The notes beneath the pieces were generated by a model that did not search any database, had not been told where the DNA came from, and worked only from the letters and a program-made list of their open reading frames with translations. Positions 1-9,804 of a stretch of DNA of 64,000 nucleotides are shown here, in pieces; the first letter of the stretch is position 1; each line of letters starts with the position of its first letter. Made by a program: the position numbers and the translations under genes. The stretch is from Lachnospiraceae bacterium GAM79 (GTDB lineage Bacteria; Bacillota; Clostridia; Lachnospirales; Lachnospiraceae). The DNA lies in contig AP018536.1 in assembly GCA_003584705.1 (NCBI GenBank), forward strand, positions 2,480,001-2,544,000. The letters are read 5' to 3'.

Positions 1-120
1 TCTTCCTACGATCACTGTATCCGCCACATTATATACCTGCTGAAAGATATTACCGATCAGCATCGGTATGGCGAAGCCGATGATCAGGTTTAACGGTTTT
101 CCCTGTGTCATGTCTTTCAT
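1..120 (-). CDS. MATE family efflux transporter, N-terminal 40 residues (cut by window edge)
   Basis: The visible start reads MKDMTQGKPLNLIIGFAIP and continues into NIFQQVYNVADTVIVGR, the typical first helix of MATE (multi-antimicrobial extrusion) membrane transporters. An AGAGGA ribosome site lies 7 bases before the ATG. The gene is the fourth reading frame of the leftward GH2-DUF5107-GH35 group, 61 bases after the GH35 stop, so it may be cotranscribed. MATE proteins exchange cations for drugs or metabolites across the membrane; the substrate cannot be told. The rest lies outside the window. Confidence 0.8.
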   Translation of the reverse strand, partial: MKDMTQGKPLNLIIGFAIPMLIGNIFQQVYNVADTVIVGR

Positions 121-181
121 ATACGTATCCTCTTTTTTATCCTTCTGTTTCCAAAGTGAGTCCTGCCAAACCGGGTTCCGG

Positions 182-2206
182 TCAACTTAACCACAGCAGT
201 CTCGCCCCTGCCAGACGGTTCTCCTTTTTCGGCGGCAGATCATAATAGACATCCGGTTTGAAAGGATCCAGTTCCAGGGTCAGTTTTGTCGGATAGCCAT
301 AGCGTTTCAGTGCCACGCGCCATAACTCGCCGTTGGAGAACCAGTCATCCAGGAGTTTCCCGTCCTGATACAGTCTGGCGCAGTCTCCGCCAAAGTCCAG
401 TTCCAACCAGACATCCTCTGTCAAAGTATCCGCCGGACGCTTTCCATATTTCAATGTTAATTCATAGACTTCCGGTTCTGTTCTGCCATAAACATTTTGT
501 ATGCTTTCGGCTGCCTGTCCGGTGTCTTTCATCTGCACCTCTCCGGCTTCTGTGAATTTCAGATCCGGCAGGAGACTTACCTTCCCGCCATCTTCATCCC
601 CGGTATAGAGAAAATGTTCCGCATCGTGTGTCGTAAGGATCTTTACCGCTCCCGCATGGTCTTTGCCGTCGCTCCATTCGAAGTACACATTCTCCGGGTC
701 TTCCTCTGTATAGAAATAATAGATTTCTCCGAAACATCCCAGGAAGGATGCATTCGTTCGGCAGAGTCGCAGTTCTTCTCCCTGTATCACCACAGGCAGA
801 TTATAAGGCAGCACCAGAATCGCATCTGTCCGTACACAGAGCCTGTCAAAAATGATCTGCTTCTTCTCTCCCTCACCGGACGGCACTGCAAATTTCAGCG
901 GCGCTTCCGGTGTGATCTGTTTCTCCGTCATTTTCCGTTTTCTCTGGTGATTATTGATAAATAAGAACCCGCAGTCCGCCGTTTTATTATAGCGGAACGC
1001 TGCCCGCAACGTCTCCATATCTTCTGCACCCATGGGCTCGGGAATATTATCCGGCAGATACACTTTCGCCGGTGCCAGCAGTTCTTCTGTATTTTTGATA
1101 AAAATATGGTGTTTGCGCAGTCGATAATAACTTTCTGACGGCAGACCGTTTTCCCGCAGGCACGTCTGAAAATCATAGCTTTTCACAGGAAGATCATTGG
1201 CATAGCCGGTTGCCTTCGACTCCTGCAGGGTGGTATATTGTCCGTCGGGGTTCACGCCGCCGTGGTACATATAATACCCGATCAGATTTGCCCCTGCTCC
1301 CAACATGCAGATCGTTTGTGCCTCGATATCCTCCGGGTAAGGGTAGGTGCGTCTGCGCGCCGTCACCTGCAGTCCCCCACCCAGTTCCGCCGTCAGGTAA
1401 GGGAATTTTGACGTATCAAAGGTAAAACCACTCTGTCCTTCGGCGAAATCCGATGCAATATTTGCATCGTCGTGAAAAGGCTGAAACAGGAAATTCTCGC
1501 TTGCCGCAAGTTCGTGGGTATGATTCGCCCACGGAGCATCCACATACCCGCCAAGCACCGGCAGGAAGTTTTCCGGTACATAAGCGCCTCCCCATCCGGT
1601 CGCTGAAAAATAGGGAGCGGTCAGTCCCTTTTTCTCCGCCATAGCTCTGAGTGTGCGCATATGCGCCATGCCCTCTTCCCTGTCGGAAGGGCCACCGGCA
1701 TGCCCGTACTCATTCTCGATCTGAATGCCGATGACGGGACCATCGTCCTTATGCATATACCCATCCGCCTGCTCGGCAATCTTGGTAAAAAAGAGGTCCA
1801 CATACTTGAGATACTGCGGATCATCCGTTCTAAGAGACAGTTTACCCCGCTTTTCTTTCTCCACCAGCCAGTCTGGGAAACCGCCGTTCCTGCACTCTCC
1901 GTGTGCCCACGGACCGATACGCAGCCATACTTTCATCCCGGCTTCCTGACAGCAACTCAAAAACGCCTTCAGATTTCTTCTGCCGGAAAAATCCCACTCA
2001 CCTTCCGCTTCCTCATGGTGGATCCAAAACACGTACGTAGCAACGATGTCTACACCGCCCTGTTGCATATTCTTAATTGCTGTTTTCCATTCCCCTTCCG
2101 GATAGCGGGAGAAATGGAATTCTCCCATGATGGGCAGGATCGGTCTGGCGTTGCAGGTTAAGTATTCGCTGTTATAGCTATATACTTCTTTTTCCATGTT
2201 TTTCAT
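182..2206 (-). CDS. Beta-galactosidase, glycoside hydrolase family 35
   Basis: A 674-residue protein that should remove terminal beta-galactose from oligosaccharides. GH35 hallmarks are visible: the GEFHFSRYP start of the barrel, RIGPWAHGECRNGGFPDWL near residues 96-114, the acid/base motif IQIENEYG with Glu166, and a likely nucleophile Glu in TAELGGG near residue 275. There is no signal peptide, so it is probably cytoplasmic and acts on imported sugars. It follows the DUF5107 gene by 55 bases in the same direction. An AAAGGA ribosome site precedes the ATG; an in-frame ATG three codons later is a possible alternative start. The family call is firm; the exact linkage is not known. Confidence 0.9.
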   Translation of the reverse strand: MKNMEKEVYSYNSEYLTCNARPILPIMGEFHFSRYPEGEWKTAIKNMQQGGVDIVATYVFWIHHEEAEGEWDFSGRRNLKAFLSCCQEAGMKVWLRIGPWAHGECRNGGFPDWLVEKEKRGKLSLRTDDPQYLKYVDLFFTKIAEQADGYMHKDDGPVIGIQIENEYGHAGGPSDREEGMAHMRTLRAMAEKKGLTAPYFSATGWGGAYVPENFLPVLGGYVDAPWANHTHELAASENFLFQPFHDDANIASDFAEGQSGFTFDTSKFPYLTAELGGGLQVTARRRTYPYPEDIEAQTICMLGAGANLIGYYMYHGGVNPDGQYTTLQESKATGYANDLPVKSYDFQTCLRENGLPSESYYRLRKHHIFIKNTEELLAPAKVYLPDNIPEPMGAEDMETLRAAFRYNKTADCGFLFINNHQRKRKMTEKQITPEAPLKFAVPSGEGEKKQIIFDRLCVRTDAILVLPYNLPVVIQGEELRLCRTNASFLGCFGEIYYFYTEEDPENVYFEWSDGKDHAGAVKILTTHDAEHFLYTGDEDGGKVSLLPDLKFTEAGEVQMKDTGQAAESIQNVYGRTEPEVYELTLKYGKRPADTLTEDVWLELDFGGDCARLYQDGKLLDDWFSNGELWRVALKRYGYPTKLTLELDPFKPDVYYDLPPKKENRLAGARLLWLS

Positions 2207-2261
2207 TTTGTGATCCTTTCCTCAAAAACCTTCCTATTCAAGTCTTTCTTTTCGAGCTTTT

Positions 2262-5200
2262 TTACAGATCATGTACCAGGATTCCCTGATGAGCATTGTC
2301 CATGGCAAGTAGTTCTTCCGCACACTTTTCCGCTTCGTCTGAACGCCCCAGTCCTTTAAGTCCCAGGCTCATCATGAACAGACAATGCTTCCGGTTCCGC
2401 TCGTCCAGGTTCTCCTCAAAAAGCAGCAGATCCGGCAGGGATACCGCAAAATAGTCTATTTTTATTTCATCCCCGATATGTTTTTTTCCATAATCCTCCA
2501 GTTTCCGGAATCTCTCCACTGCCTGCTCTTCGTCACCCAGTGCCCGGTACGCCAATCCCTGATAATAGATCATCTCGGGGGGCTGATCATTGTAATACAT
2601 CATGCCCACCGGCTCCGACTCTCCGTGACAGGCTTTCGTAAGACTTGCGAAAGCTTCCTCTGTCTCTCCCAGCTTTTCCTGCACCAGTCCAAGCAGATAA
2701 TGCAGATTATTCTCCTGTGCAGACTCCAATTTCCCTTCTCCCAGATTTTGGGGATATTCATCCACTGCCTGCAGGAGAATTGTTTTGGCTTCTACATATT
2801 CTCCTTCTGCCGCAGCCGCTTTTGCCAGCTGATACAAGGCGGTCAGGTACTGGGCTGCCACTTTGCCTTCGCCGCCTTCCCACTGATGGAACTTCCTTGC
2901 TTTGATCAGATTGAGAGCCTTCTCAGATTCTCCCAGAGTGTTTAAAAGTGTCACGTACTCCAGATACAGATCATCCCTGCTTTCCACCAGGTCAAAATGT
3001 TTTTCCATATCACTCCATCGTTCTTTCACGGGAACATTCAGACGCTTTTTTAGCTGATCCAGTTCCAGATACACTCTGGCATCCGTCTCATCCAGTGCAA
3101 AAGCTTTCTCCATTTCCTCGTACGCTCTCTGCGGCTGCTTTTTCACATTGTAATATGCCAGTGCCAGATTCCTGTGTACCGTCGGGAAATCCGGGTACCT
3201 AAGCGCAGCTTCCTCATAATCCGCTATGGCTTCGCCGTACGCTCTCCTGTCATAGAGCAGGCAGCCCATATAATAGTAAACCATATCCAGATAATAATCA
3301 TCTGCCAGACTCTTTAATACGATATAATCTTCCGTTCTGTGAGGGAAACAGCCGTCCGCTACCGCATTTTCTCCCAGTGTCACATACGCTGTCATGTAAT
3401 GATTTGTCTGTTTCGTATTTTCTTTCCTATGCAGGTTCTGGTATCCGTAAGCAATATAATAATATACCAGAGGATAAATATCCTCTTGCCGTGATACGTT
3501 CTGTTGTTCCACCCATTTTTTTGCAAGGGCGATTCCCTGTGCGTAGTCTCCTGCCTCATAGAGATCGATCATCAGCTCCAGCAGGGTGTTATGGTTGATC
3601 TTCTCCGGCTGTCTGTCATAGAGCGGATCGATCTTCAGGCTCTCCTTATGTAATTCTTCCGCTTCCAGCACTCTGCCCATTTTTCTTAAAATATTTTCCT
3701 TCAATGCCCGGGCTTTCATGCACTGGTACTGTCTGAGAATAGATTCGTTTACATGCTCCAGAGCCTCTGCAAATCTTCCCGCTTTCGCATCCAGGCAGGC
3801 AAGTTCATAGAATCCGGGAGCCTGGAAACTGTCGCCCCAGATGGCTTTGTAAAAAGCATCGTAAGCTTCTTTTTCTTTCCCCTGATATTTCAGAGAAAGT
3901 CCCAGATTATAGTACGGCTCATAATCGTAAGGGTTCGGATTGGAACGAATAGCCTTCTCCACTGCCTTCCGAAAATACTTTTCCGCCCCGGTAAAATCAC
4001 ACTTTTTAAGCAGACATCTTCCATAGGCATTGTTCAGGCGGATATCGGTAGGATTCCTACGCAGCCCCTCCAGATAATAATCCTCGGGATGATAAGTGGC
4101 ATGCCGGTATTGTTCCACATGTAAACCGTAGAGGAACAGATCCTCCGTGGTTTCACAGTCTTCAGGAAGTGGTGCTGCCTTCGCCGGTTCCGGCACTTCT
4201 GCTTCAATTTTTTTCGGAAAATGGTAAGAGACCAGTTCTCTCCCATCTGCAGCACAAACACATACCCGCAGACCGCAGAGTACCTCTGTGCCATTCTGCT
4301 CTCCCTCTGTATATGCCGGTATCTGTTGCAATTTTTCACGGTCAATCTTCACTTCATAAGTTTTCTCCGGTGACAGATCTGAGGTTTCCTCATACAGTAC
4401 CTTTTCCTGTCTGCCGTTTTCTCCCGGCAATGTCAGCAGTATCCGTGCTCCTTTTTGCACGGACGTGGTATAGGCCGATACCGTAAGCTGCCCCTTTGTC
4501 TCATCATATTCCGCATTTACCGCCGCATCGATCGTAGCATTTTTCACATAGCCGATATTTTTATAGGGCATAAAATACTGTTTGAAGTTCTTGGTCTCCT
4601 GAGGCTGGATCCAGGTGAAATCCGGCTGATTATCCGTAAAGCATCCTGTCATCAGCTCGATATACGGACCGTCTTCGTCGGTCAGTGCTCTGTCCCATGC
4701 CTTGCCAAATTCTCCGCATCCCCAGGTCCACTGTTTTTTCCCGGGGGCAATATGGTGATCCGCCACATGCAGAAGTCCTGCCTGTTTTCCGTAATCGTAC
4801 TCCCCGATAAAATTGTAATCGGAACGATATGCCATATAGGAGGTGGGAACCGGAATATTTTTATACTGTGCGATATTCACATGATCGTATTTGTGCTTAT
4901 AGTAGGTTCCCTCCGCATAGGGGAAACTGATAACATCCCGCTTGCCGTGGTCATATACCGCCGTCACATCCTCCGGAAATACGGAGATGGTGTCATCATT
5001 TACCGCTACTGCAGGGTTCGCCCACCATAGAAAAGTCTGGGGCATTTTCGTACGGTTGTAGAGTTGTGCAGATAATTCGATATATGCCTTATCCGGATAC
5101 AAAGTCACGCCCAGCACGCCCTCTGTCCGGAACATATTCTCGATCTCTCCCATCCAGACTGTCGCACTTCCGTCCTCATTTTCCGCATAGGTATATTCCA

Positions 5201-5591
5201 CCGGATCAAAGGTACTGGGTCTGTGATGCTGCGGCCAGTTGAACTCAATACCTCCGGATATCCAGGGTCCCGCCAGTCCCACTAACGCCGGTTTGATGAC
5301 ATGATTGTAATAGATAAAATCGTAGCCATTTGTCTTGTCATAAGCTCTCTGGATCCTGCCTCCCAGCTCCGGCAGCATCATTACTTTCAGATAATCGTTC
5401 TCCAGAAAAAGTGCTGTATACTCCTTATCCACTTTCTCATCGCTGATCTTCTCGATCACCGTGTGGGGATAGATCCTTCCCGAGCTTCCCTGATAGACAC
5501 GTTTCTCCAAAAACATCGGATTCTTATCCGGCTTTCCTGCTTCGTATGTGGGAATGATCACTTTTTCTTCCCAGACCTGAACCTTATTCAT
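2262..5591 (-). CDS. DUF5107 domain protein with C-terminal TPR repeats
   Basis: A 1109-residue protein in two parts. Residues 1-350 match the DUF5107 type: the LPELGGRIQRAYDK stretch and the GIEFNWPQHHRPS segment resemble the beta-sandwich folds of aldose-epimerase or galactose-mutarotase-like proteins. From about residue 490 to the end there are repeated helix pairs with TPR spacing (for example YGRCLLKKCDFTGAEKYFRKA). No signal peptide is seen. It sits between GH2 and GH35 enzymes in one leftward operon, so a role in handling the same glycan is inferred. A catalytic function is not established for this family. Its start has a GGAGG site (plus strand cctcc at 5597-5601). Confidence 0.85.
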   Translation of the reverse strand: MNKVQVWEEKVIIPTYEAGKPDKNPMFLEKRVYQGSSGRIYPHTVIEKISDEKVDKEYTALFLENDYLKVMMLPELGGRIQRAYDKTNGYDFIYYNHVIKPALVGLAGPWISGGIEFNWPQHHRPSTFDPVEYTYAENEDGSATVWMGEIENMFRTEGVLGVTLYPDKAYIELSAQLYNRTKMPQTFLWWANPAVAVNDDTISVFPEDVTAVYDHGKRDVISFPYAEGTYYKHKYDHVNIAQYKNIPVPTSYMAYRSDYNFIGEYDYGKQAGLLHVADHHIAPGKKQWTWGCGEFGKAWDRALTDEDGPYIELMTGCFTDNQPDFTWIQPQETKNFKQYFMPYKNIGYVKNATIDAAVNAEYDETKGQLTVSAYTTSVQKGARILLTLPGENGRQEKVLYEETSDLSPEKTYEVKIDREKLQQIPAYTEGEQNGTEVLCGLRVCVCAADGRELVSYHFPKKIEAEVPEPAKAAPLPEDCETTEDLFLYGLHVEQYRHATYHPEDYYLEGLRRNPTDIRLNNAYGRCLLKKCDFTGAEKYFRKAVEKAIRSNPNPYDYEPYYNLGLSLKYQGKEKEAYDAFYKAIWGDSFQAPGFYELACLDAKAGRFAEALEHVNESILRQYQCMKARALKENILRKMGRVLEAEELHKESLKIDPLYDRQPEKINHNTLLELMIDLYEAGDYAQGIALAKKWVEQQNVSRQEDIYPLVYYYIAYGYQNLHRKENTKQTNHYMTAYVTLGENAVADGCFPHRTEDYIVLKSLADDYYLDMVYYYMGCLLYDRRAYGEAIADYEEAALRYPDFPTVHRNLALAYYNVKKQPQRAYEEMEKAFALDETDARVYLELDQLKKRLNVPVKERWSDMEKHFDLVESRDDLYLEYVTLLNTLGESEKALNLIKARKFHQWEGGEGKVAAQYLTALYQLAKAAAAEGEYVEAKTILLQAVDEYPQNLGEGKLESAQENNLHYLLGLVQEKLGETEEAFASLTKACHGESEPVGMMYYNDQPPEMIYYQGLAYRALGDEEQAVERFRKLEDYGKKHIGDEIKIDYFAVSLPDLLLFEENLDERNRKHCLFMMSLGLKGLGRSDEAEKCAEELLAMDNAHQGILVHDL

Positions 5592-5643
5592 GGTTTCCTC
5601 CTTTTATCTCCGTGCAGCTTTCTTTCCGCCGCCCGATATTATT

Positions 5644-8493
5644 TTAACCTCGCACCAGCATGCTTAACTCTTCTTCCGTTATTTCCTCCGCCGGCTCAAA
5701 ATTCTCTTCCGACAGATACGTATAAATTGACGCCTGCAGTGCCCTCACCTCCGGATACTGCTGACTCTTATGCAATTCCATGGTGGATAGCAATACTTTT
5801 CCCTTCAGGCACCGAAACTCGATCAGCTGCGCCATAGGACGCAAGAATGCATAGCTGTCCATCTCCGTAATAATTGTCTTCATGGGGTGCGGCAGAACCG
5901 CCGCCCGCTTCGTTGCCATAATCCACCATTGCCAGTCTGTATGAAAATCTGTCGGGAATTCCTTGAAAATCGGATGCTCCGTATCGATCAGCTGCCCCAT
6001 ACCACCTTCCTGATCTGCAAAAGTTCCCACCGACCAGAAATCCGTCGTAAACTGTGTTTTTATGGAATACGGCAGGCTCTCTTTATCTGCATCCGGAGAC
6101 AGATAGACTCTCCCGCCGTTTTGCAGAACTGCTCTCGTCTGCTCATCAAATACTCTCGTTTCATATACATTTTTCGGACATTCTGGGCTTGTTTTTTTAT
6201 AGACCCACACAGGATAGGTACTGGTGCAGTCACCCATGCTCACCGTCAGCATGAATGCCGCCGATACTCCCTTAACCTCCAGAGGAATGTCCAGTCTTCC
6301 CAGTGAAGTATAAGTCCCCGGAGGACAGTTTTTTTGCCCGTCTGCCCGGCCGCATAGAAACTCCCCGCTTCCGGTATTCACGGCACAGTCCCGATACCCC
6401 AACGTCCAGACAAGCTCACCGCTGATGCTCTCTTTTCCAAAATTTGCCACTTCTACTTCCGCTGTCAGATATTCTCCCTCTTCATAGGTATAGCGGGGCA
6501 TTTTCACAAAAATACGGCTCTCTGTGAAAAACTCCCTGAACCGCTCCGGTCTGGCAAAATCATAGGGCTTCGGTTCTAAATGGGAATTCATCATGCCTAC
6601 CAGTGCCGTCCCCTGCCCCGGGAAATCCTGCAATCCCAATAGTGAAATGCCCGACAGCTCCCTTGTGCGCATGGCGGCTTCAATTTCCTCCCGGTAGGCC
6701 AGCCGTGACAGTTCTCCGGTGGCTTCCACGTATTTTTCCCATGTGGGCAAAAGTCCCCGTTCCTCTACACGTTTTTTGATCAGTTTCAGATTCACCGGAT
6801 CCGATATTCCATGAAAGCTTTCCAGCTCCTCAAAATCCGGCAGCACTTCGAACTGCCCCACTTCAAAACTGAATACCGGCTTCTGATACTCTTTTCGTAT
6901 CTCTGCCATCGCCTCATCATAGGTTCGATCTGTGGAGGGATAGTTTTCATTGAGATACCCCCGCATGCCGGAGAATGTTCCGCGGATCACCACATCCTTG
7001 CAACTCTGCGATGTATAGAAATCGCTCTCTGGGTCACATCCTTCTTCACCATAAAAGGCATTGGATCCGTTCGCATACAGTCTGGTCGGATCCATCCTTT
7101 TCGCCGTTCTGACCAGTTCCCGCATCCGTTCTCTGCCTTCATCTTGTGCCTGCAATTCATTGCCCAGTGTCAGCATTACAAAAGAGGGATGATTGGCATA
7201 GGTTTTCAATAGGTCCACAAGTTCTGCCCGGTAATACCGATAGCTTTCCTCCGTTCCAAAGGCATCCTTCGGATCCCAGTGAGACAGCTCCGGCTGCAGA
7301 AGCATTCCCAGTTCATCCGCTGCCGCAAACGCAGCTTCCGGCTCACAGTGGGAATGGAATCTTACAAAGTTGATTCCATAACTGCGATATTTTAATAACA
7401 TTTCTTTCCATTCCGGAATTGTCATGGGTGGATGCCCGGTCTCCGGGTATTCTGCGCAATTTGCCTCACCCCGCAGAAAAATTGCCCTACCGTTCAGTGC
7501 CAGTCTGCCGCTGCCGTTATCACCAAAAGAGCGGATGCCGAAACGGGTCCTGCACTCAGCAGTGCTACCGCCTTTATCTTCTGCTGACATACCGTTGTCC
7601 AGGGTTACAGCCATCTCATAGAGATTGCCCTCATCTTCGTCCCACAGTTTCACATTCTCCCGCAGAGGCAGATCACGGAACCAGATTTCCATTGTTTTCG
7701 GATTCTCCTCTTTATCTGTTCCGGCTTCCGCTAATCCCTCCCCGGAATAGCTGATAATTTCCGTCAATGTCTGTGTGTCTTCTAACTCTCCTGCCGCCAG
7801 AGCCTCTGACTGTAATATGATTTTCGCATCTTTATATACTTTCTTTGCGCCAGGTGCCAGTTCCACACATACATCCAGCACATATCCGCCTGCTTTATTT
7901 TTCTCTTCCTTTTTCACCGCTCTCGGATATACCCGGAGGCTGTCTATAAAATTCTGCGGTCTGGTATACATGCTGCATTCGCCAAGTATCCCGTTCCAGT
8001 TTGTCTGTGTCTCATCCGTCGCTGCGGAAGAATAATAGATGGCAGCTTTGGGCATTCCCGGATAGCTGTTATCCGAAAGAAACGTAAATTCATGTTCTCC
8101 CGGTGCCGCCCCGGTGAGTTCAAAAATATAAGGTGTACTTAGTGTCCCCTGCCGGAACACCGCACACGCTTCTCCATCCACTAGCAGCCGGAGTGCCCGT
8201 GCCCGCTCCGCCAGTACGAACAGCCTGTCGGTTCCGTAATCCGGTACCGTTATCTTACGACTGATCCTGGCTTCTCCCTCATAGGTATGCCGCCTGGTAA
8301 ATCTCGTAGCGATCGGTGCATCTTTGTCTATCTCTCCCGCCGCATTCCCCAGTACCGCATCCGGATGCCACTGATTCGCCCCCACATCTCTATGTCCGAT
8401 CCCGTTCTCATCCAACGTCCCCGGCAGATCCATCTGTCCCGTGGTTCCGTCCTCCAGTACTACATGCCATTTTCCATTCAACAATATTCTCAT
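5644..8493 (-). CDS. Glycoside hydrolase family 2 enzyme
   Basis: A 949-residue GH2-type enzyme with an N-terminal sugar-binding domain, an immunoglobulin-like middle and a TIM barrel. The GINFVRFHSHCEP segment and the acid/base motif LTLGNELQ are typical of the clan; a likely nucleophile Glu lies in FSFEVGQFE. Family members include beta-galactosidases, glucuronidases and mannosidases, and the substrate is not decided here. I start at the ATG at 8493, with GGAG 5 bases upstream, rather than 10 codons earlier, because a homologous relic at 28497 starts at the matching place. It is the first gene of the leftward operon and lacks a signal peptide. Confidence 0.87.
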   Translation of the reverse strand: MRILLNGKWHVVLEDGTTGQMDLPGTLDENGIGHRDVGANQWHPDAVLGNAAGEIDKDAPIATRFTRRHTYEGEARISRKITVPDYGTDRLFVLAERARALRLLVDGEACAVFRQGTLSTPYIFELTGAAPGEHEFTFLSDNSYPGMPKAAIYYSSAATDETQTNWNGILGECSMYTRPQNFIDSLRVYPRAVKKEEKNKAGGYVLDVCVELAPGAKKVYKDAKIILQSEALAAGELEDTQTLTEIISYSGEGLAEAGTDKEENPKTMEIWFRDLPLRENVKLWDEDEGNLYEMAVTLDNGMSAEDKGGSTAECRTRFGIRSFGDNGSGRLALNGRAIFLRGEANCAEYPETGHPPMTIPEWKEMLLKYRSYGINFVRFHSHCEPEAAFAAADELGMLLQPELSHWDPKDAFGTEESYRYYRAELVDLLKTYANHPSFVMLTLGNELQAQDEGRERMRELVRTAKRMDPTRLYANGSNAFYGEEGCDPESDFYTSQSCKDVVIRGTFSGMRGYLNENYPSTDRTYDEAMAEIRKEYQKPVFSFEVGQFEVLPDFEELESFHGISDPVNLKLIKKRVEERGLLPTWEKYVEATGELSRLAYREEIEAAMRTRELSGISLLGLQDFPGQGTALVGMMNSHLEPKPYDFARPERFREFFTESRIFVKMPRYTYEEGEYLTAEVEVANFGKESISGELVWTLGYRDCAVNTGSGEFLCGRADGQKNCPPGTYTSLGRLDIPLEVKGVSAAFMLTVSMGDCTSTYPVWVYKKTSPECPKNVYETRVFDEQTRAVLQNGGRVYLSPDADKESLPYSIKTQFTTDFWSVGTFADQEGGMGQLIDTEHPIFKEFPTDFHTDWQWWIMATKRAAVLPHPMKTIITEMDSYAFLRPMAQLIEFRCLKGKVLLSTMELHKSQQYPEVRALQASIYTYLSEENFEPAEEITEEELSMLVRG

Positions 8494-8586
8494 ATAAGCT
8501 CCATCCCACAGACCCTTTTCCATACAGAAAATCCCCTAGCGGATCCATAGTAAATTTTCTGATGTTTTCTCCTTGATCACGGAATC

Positions 8587-8622
8587 ATTATATAGCTTAA
8601 CTTTAGTGTTTTAAATTCACTA
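8587..8622 (-). promoter_or_regulatory. Promoter and possible AraC operator of the GH2 operon
   Basis: On the minus strand a TATAAT box (8587-8592) lies 17 bases from TTTAAA (8610-8615). An inverted repeat TAGTG-N9-CACTA (8604-8622) covers the -35 box. The divergent AraC-type gene at 8787 is the obvious candidate regulator. The promoter is seen; the operator role is inferred. Confidence 0.5.
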
Positions 8623-8645
8623 TCATGAACTATTTTTTATATTCA

Positions 8646-8675
8646 TTGCATTATTCTGAACCTTTTTGATATAAT
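8646..8675 (+). promoter_or_regulatory. Promoter of the AraC gene
   Basis: TTGCAT (8646-8651) and TATAAT (8670-8675) are separated by 18 bases, a good sigma-A promoter pointing at the AraC gene. Transcription would begin near 8681-8683. Confidence 0.65.
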
Positions 8676-8762
8676 ATGATGCCAGGGGCGAAAGGTCTAA
8701 GCCAATAAGCACGGAACAATCCGTAGGCATCAAAGTTAAGGGCTTTTGACCCCGACATCATA
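8676..8762 (+). other. Structured leader upstream of the AraC gene (unassigned)
   Basis: About 85 bases between promoter and ribosome site hold several complementary pieces: ATGATG/CATCAT (8676-8681 with 8756-8761), GATGCC/GGCATC (8679-8684 with 8726-8731), GGGG/CCCC (8685-8688 with 8750-8753) and a hairpin ACGGA-ACAA-TCCGT (8711-8724). The first two pairings share bases and exclude each other, as in a switch. I do not recognise a known riboswitch. The predicted start site would leave out part of the first strand, so a DNA operator role is equally possible. Confidence 0.4.
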
Positions 8763-8786
8763 ATACCTGAGAGGAGTGAATCAGAA

Positions 8787-9620
8787 ATGACAGATAGAAG
8801 AACTTTTTTATGCGAAGATTTTGAAATTTCCTATGAAGATACAAAAAAAGGATGGTCCATGCCCTATTCGCATCACCACACCAACTATGAAATCTATATT
8901 CTGCTCTCCGGGGAGCGTCTGGTTACCATCGGCGATATCACCTACCGGGTAAAAGCCGGCATGGCAAGCCTGTTTGAGAGCAATATCTCTCACCGAAGCG
9001 TCGGTGACACGGATTATACCGGGATCTGCATCCATTTTTCAAAAGTCTATCTTGAAAAATACTTTTTACCTGCCGTAGTATCTTCCTACCTGACCTGTTT
9101 CAAGGCACCGATTATTTTCATTCCCGAGGATTACAGACAAAAGCTCGTCGACTGGAACGCAGCTTCCTGCTGCAAATCTCCCACTGCCTACCTGTTGCTT
9201 GCACAGATTCTTACAGATCTGGCAGCTTTTCGCTATCAGTATCCTCTTGAAAATGAAATTTCTGTCAGTGAGAATAAAGCTTCCGGTTTTCAGCGGATCA
9301 TTAATTATATTAACGCAAACTATACAACGCTTCAGACCGTCCGGGATATCGCCGAATCCTGCGGTGTGTCCGAAAGCTATGTCCACCGGGCTGTCCGGCG
9401 GACAGAATCCCTCACCGTAAAAGAATATATTAATAAGCTTCGCCTCCGTCATGCCATACACCAGGTGGAACAGGGCGGCAATTCTCTCTCTGTCATCAGC
9501 AAGTCCTGTGGTTTCCAAAGCGTTTCTTATTTTTACCGGGTTTTTAAAAAACACTACGGCATGACCCCTACACAATATTTTTCCAAAAAAGAACCCCATT
9601 ACTTTCTGCAGATCACTTAG
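8787..9620 (+). CDS. AraC family transcriptional regulator with N-terminal cupin
   Basis: A 277-residue regulator. Residues 1-130 form a cupin-like sensor domain (HHHTNYEIYILLSGE and the later GMASLFESNISHR stretch), and residues 175-270 contain two helix-turn-helix motifs ending in the family signature SYFYRVFKKHYGMTPTQY. It is divergent from the GH2-DUF5107-GH35 operon, so it most likely senses a sugar released from the same glycan and controls that operon. GAGAGGAG lies about 8 bases before the ATG. Confidence in the family is high; the ligand is unknown. Confidence 0.9.
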   Translation: MTDRRTFLCEDFEISYEDTKKGWSMPYSHHHTNYEIYILLSGERLVTIGDITYRVKAGMASLFESNISHRSVGDTDYTGICIHFSKVYLEKYFLPAVVSSYLTCFKAPIIFIPEDYRQKLVDWNAASCCKSPTAYLLLAQILTDLAAFRYQYPLENEISVSENKASGFQRIINYINANYTTLQTVRDIAESCGVSESYVHRAVRRTESLTVKEYINKLRLRHAIHQVEQGGNSLSVISKSCGFQSVSYFYRVFKKHYGMTPTQYFSKKEPHYFLQIT

Positions 9621-9627
9621 TATCCTG

Positions 9628-9765
9628 ATGGATGCCTTAATGGCAAGCCTTCAGGAAATCCTAAAGCTCAGCAATGAGCAGTTGGCTGTATTTACTGCTG
9701 ATTTTGAATCAAGACTACCGAGATATCTGCGGAATGCACTTCATCCGGAAGCAGTAGCGGCTTAA
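9628..9765 (+). pseudogene. Orphan 45-residue reading frame, probably a gene remnant
   Basis: Directly after the AraC stop there is a 45-codon frame (starting MDALMASLQEILKL and ending NALHPEAVAA) with coding-like composition but no ribosome site. It looks like the tail of a larger protein, possibly a transposase, whose front is missing. I do not recognise the parent family. It could equally be a chance frame. Confidence 0.3.
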
Positions 9766-9804
9766 ACCACTATTTTGTTAGCTGAAATTTTCTTTTTGTT
9801 AACA

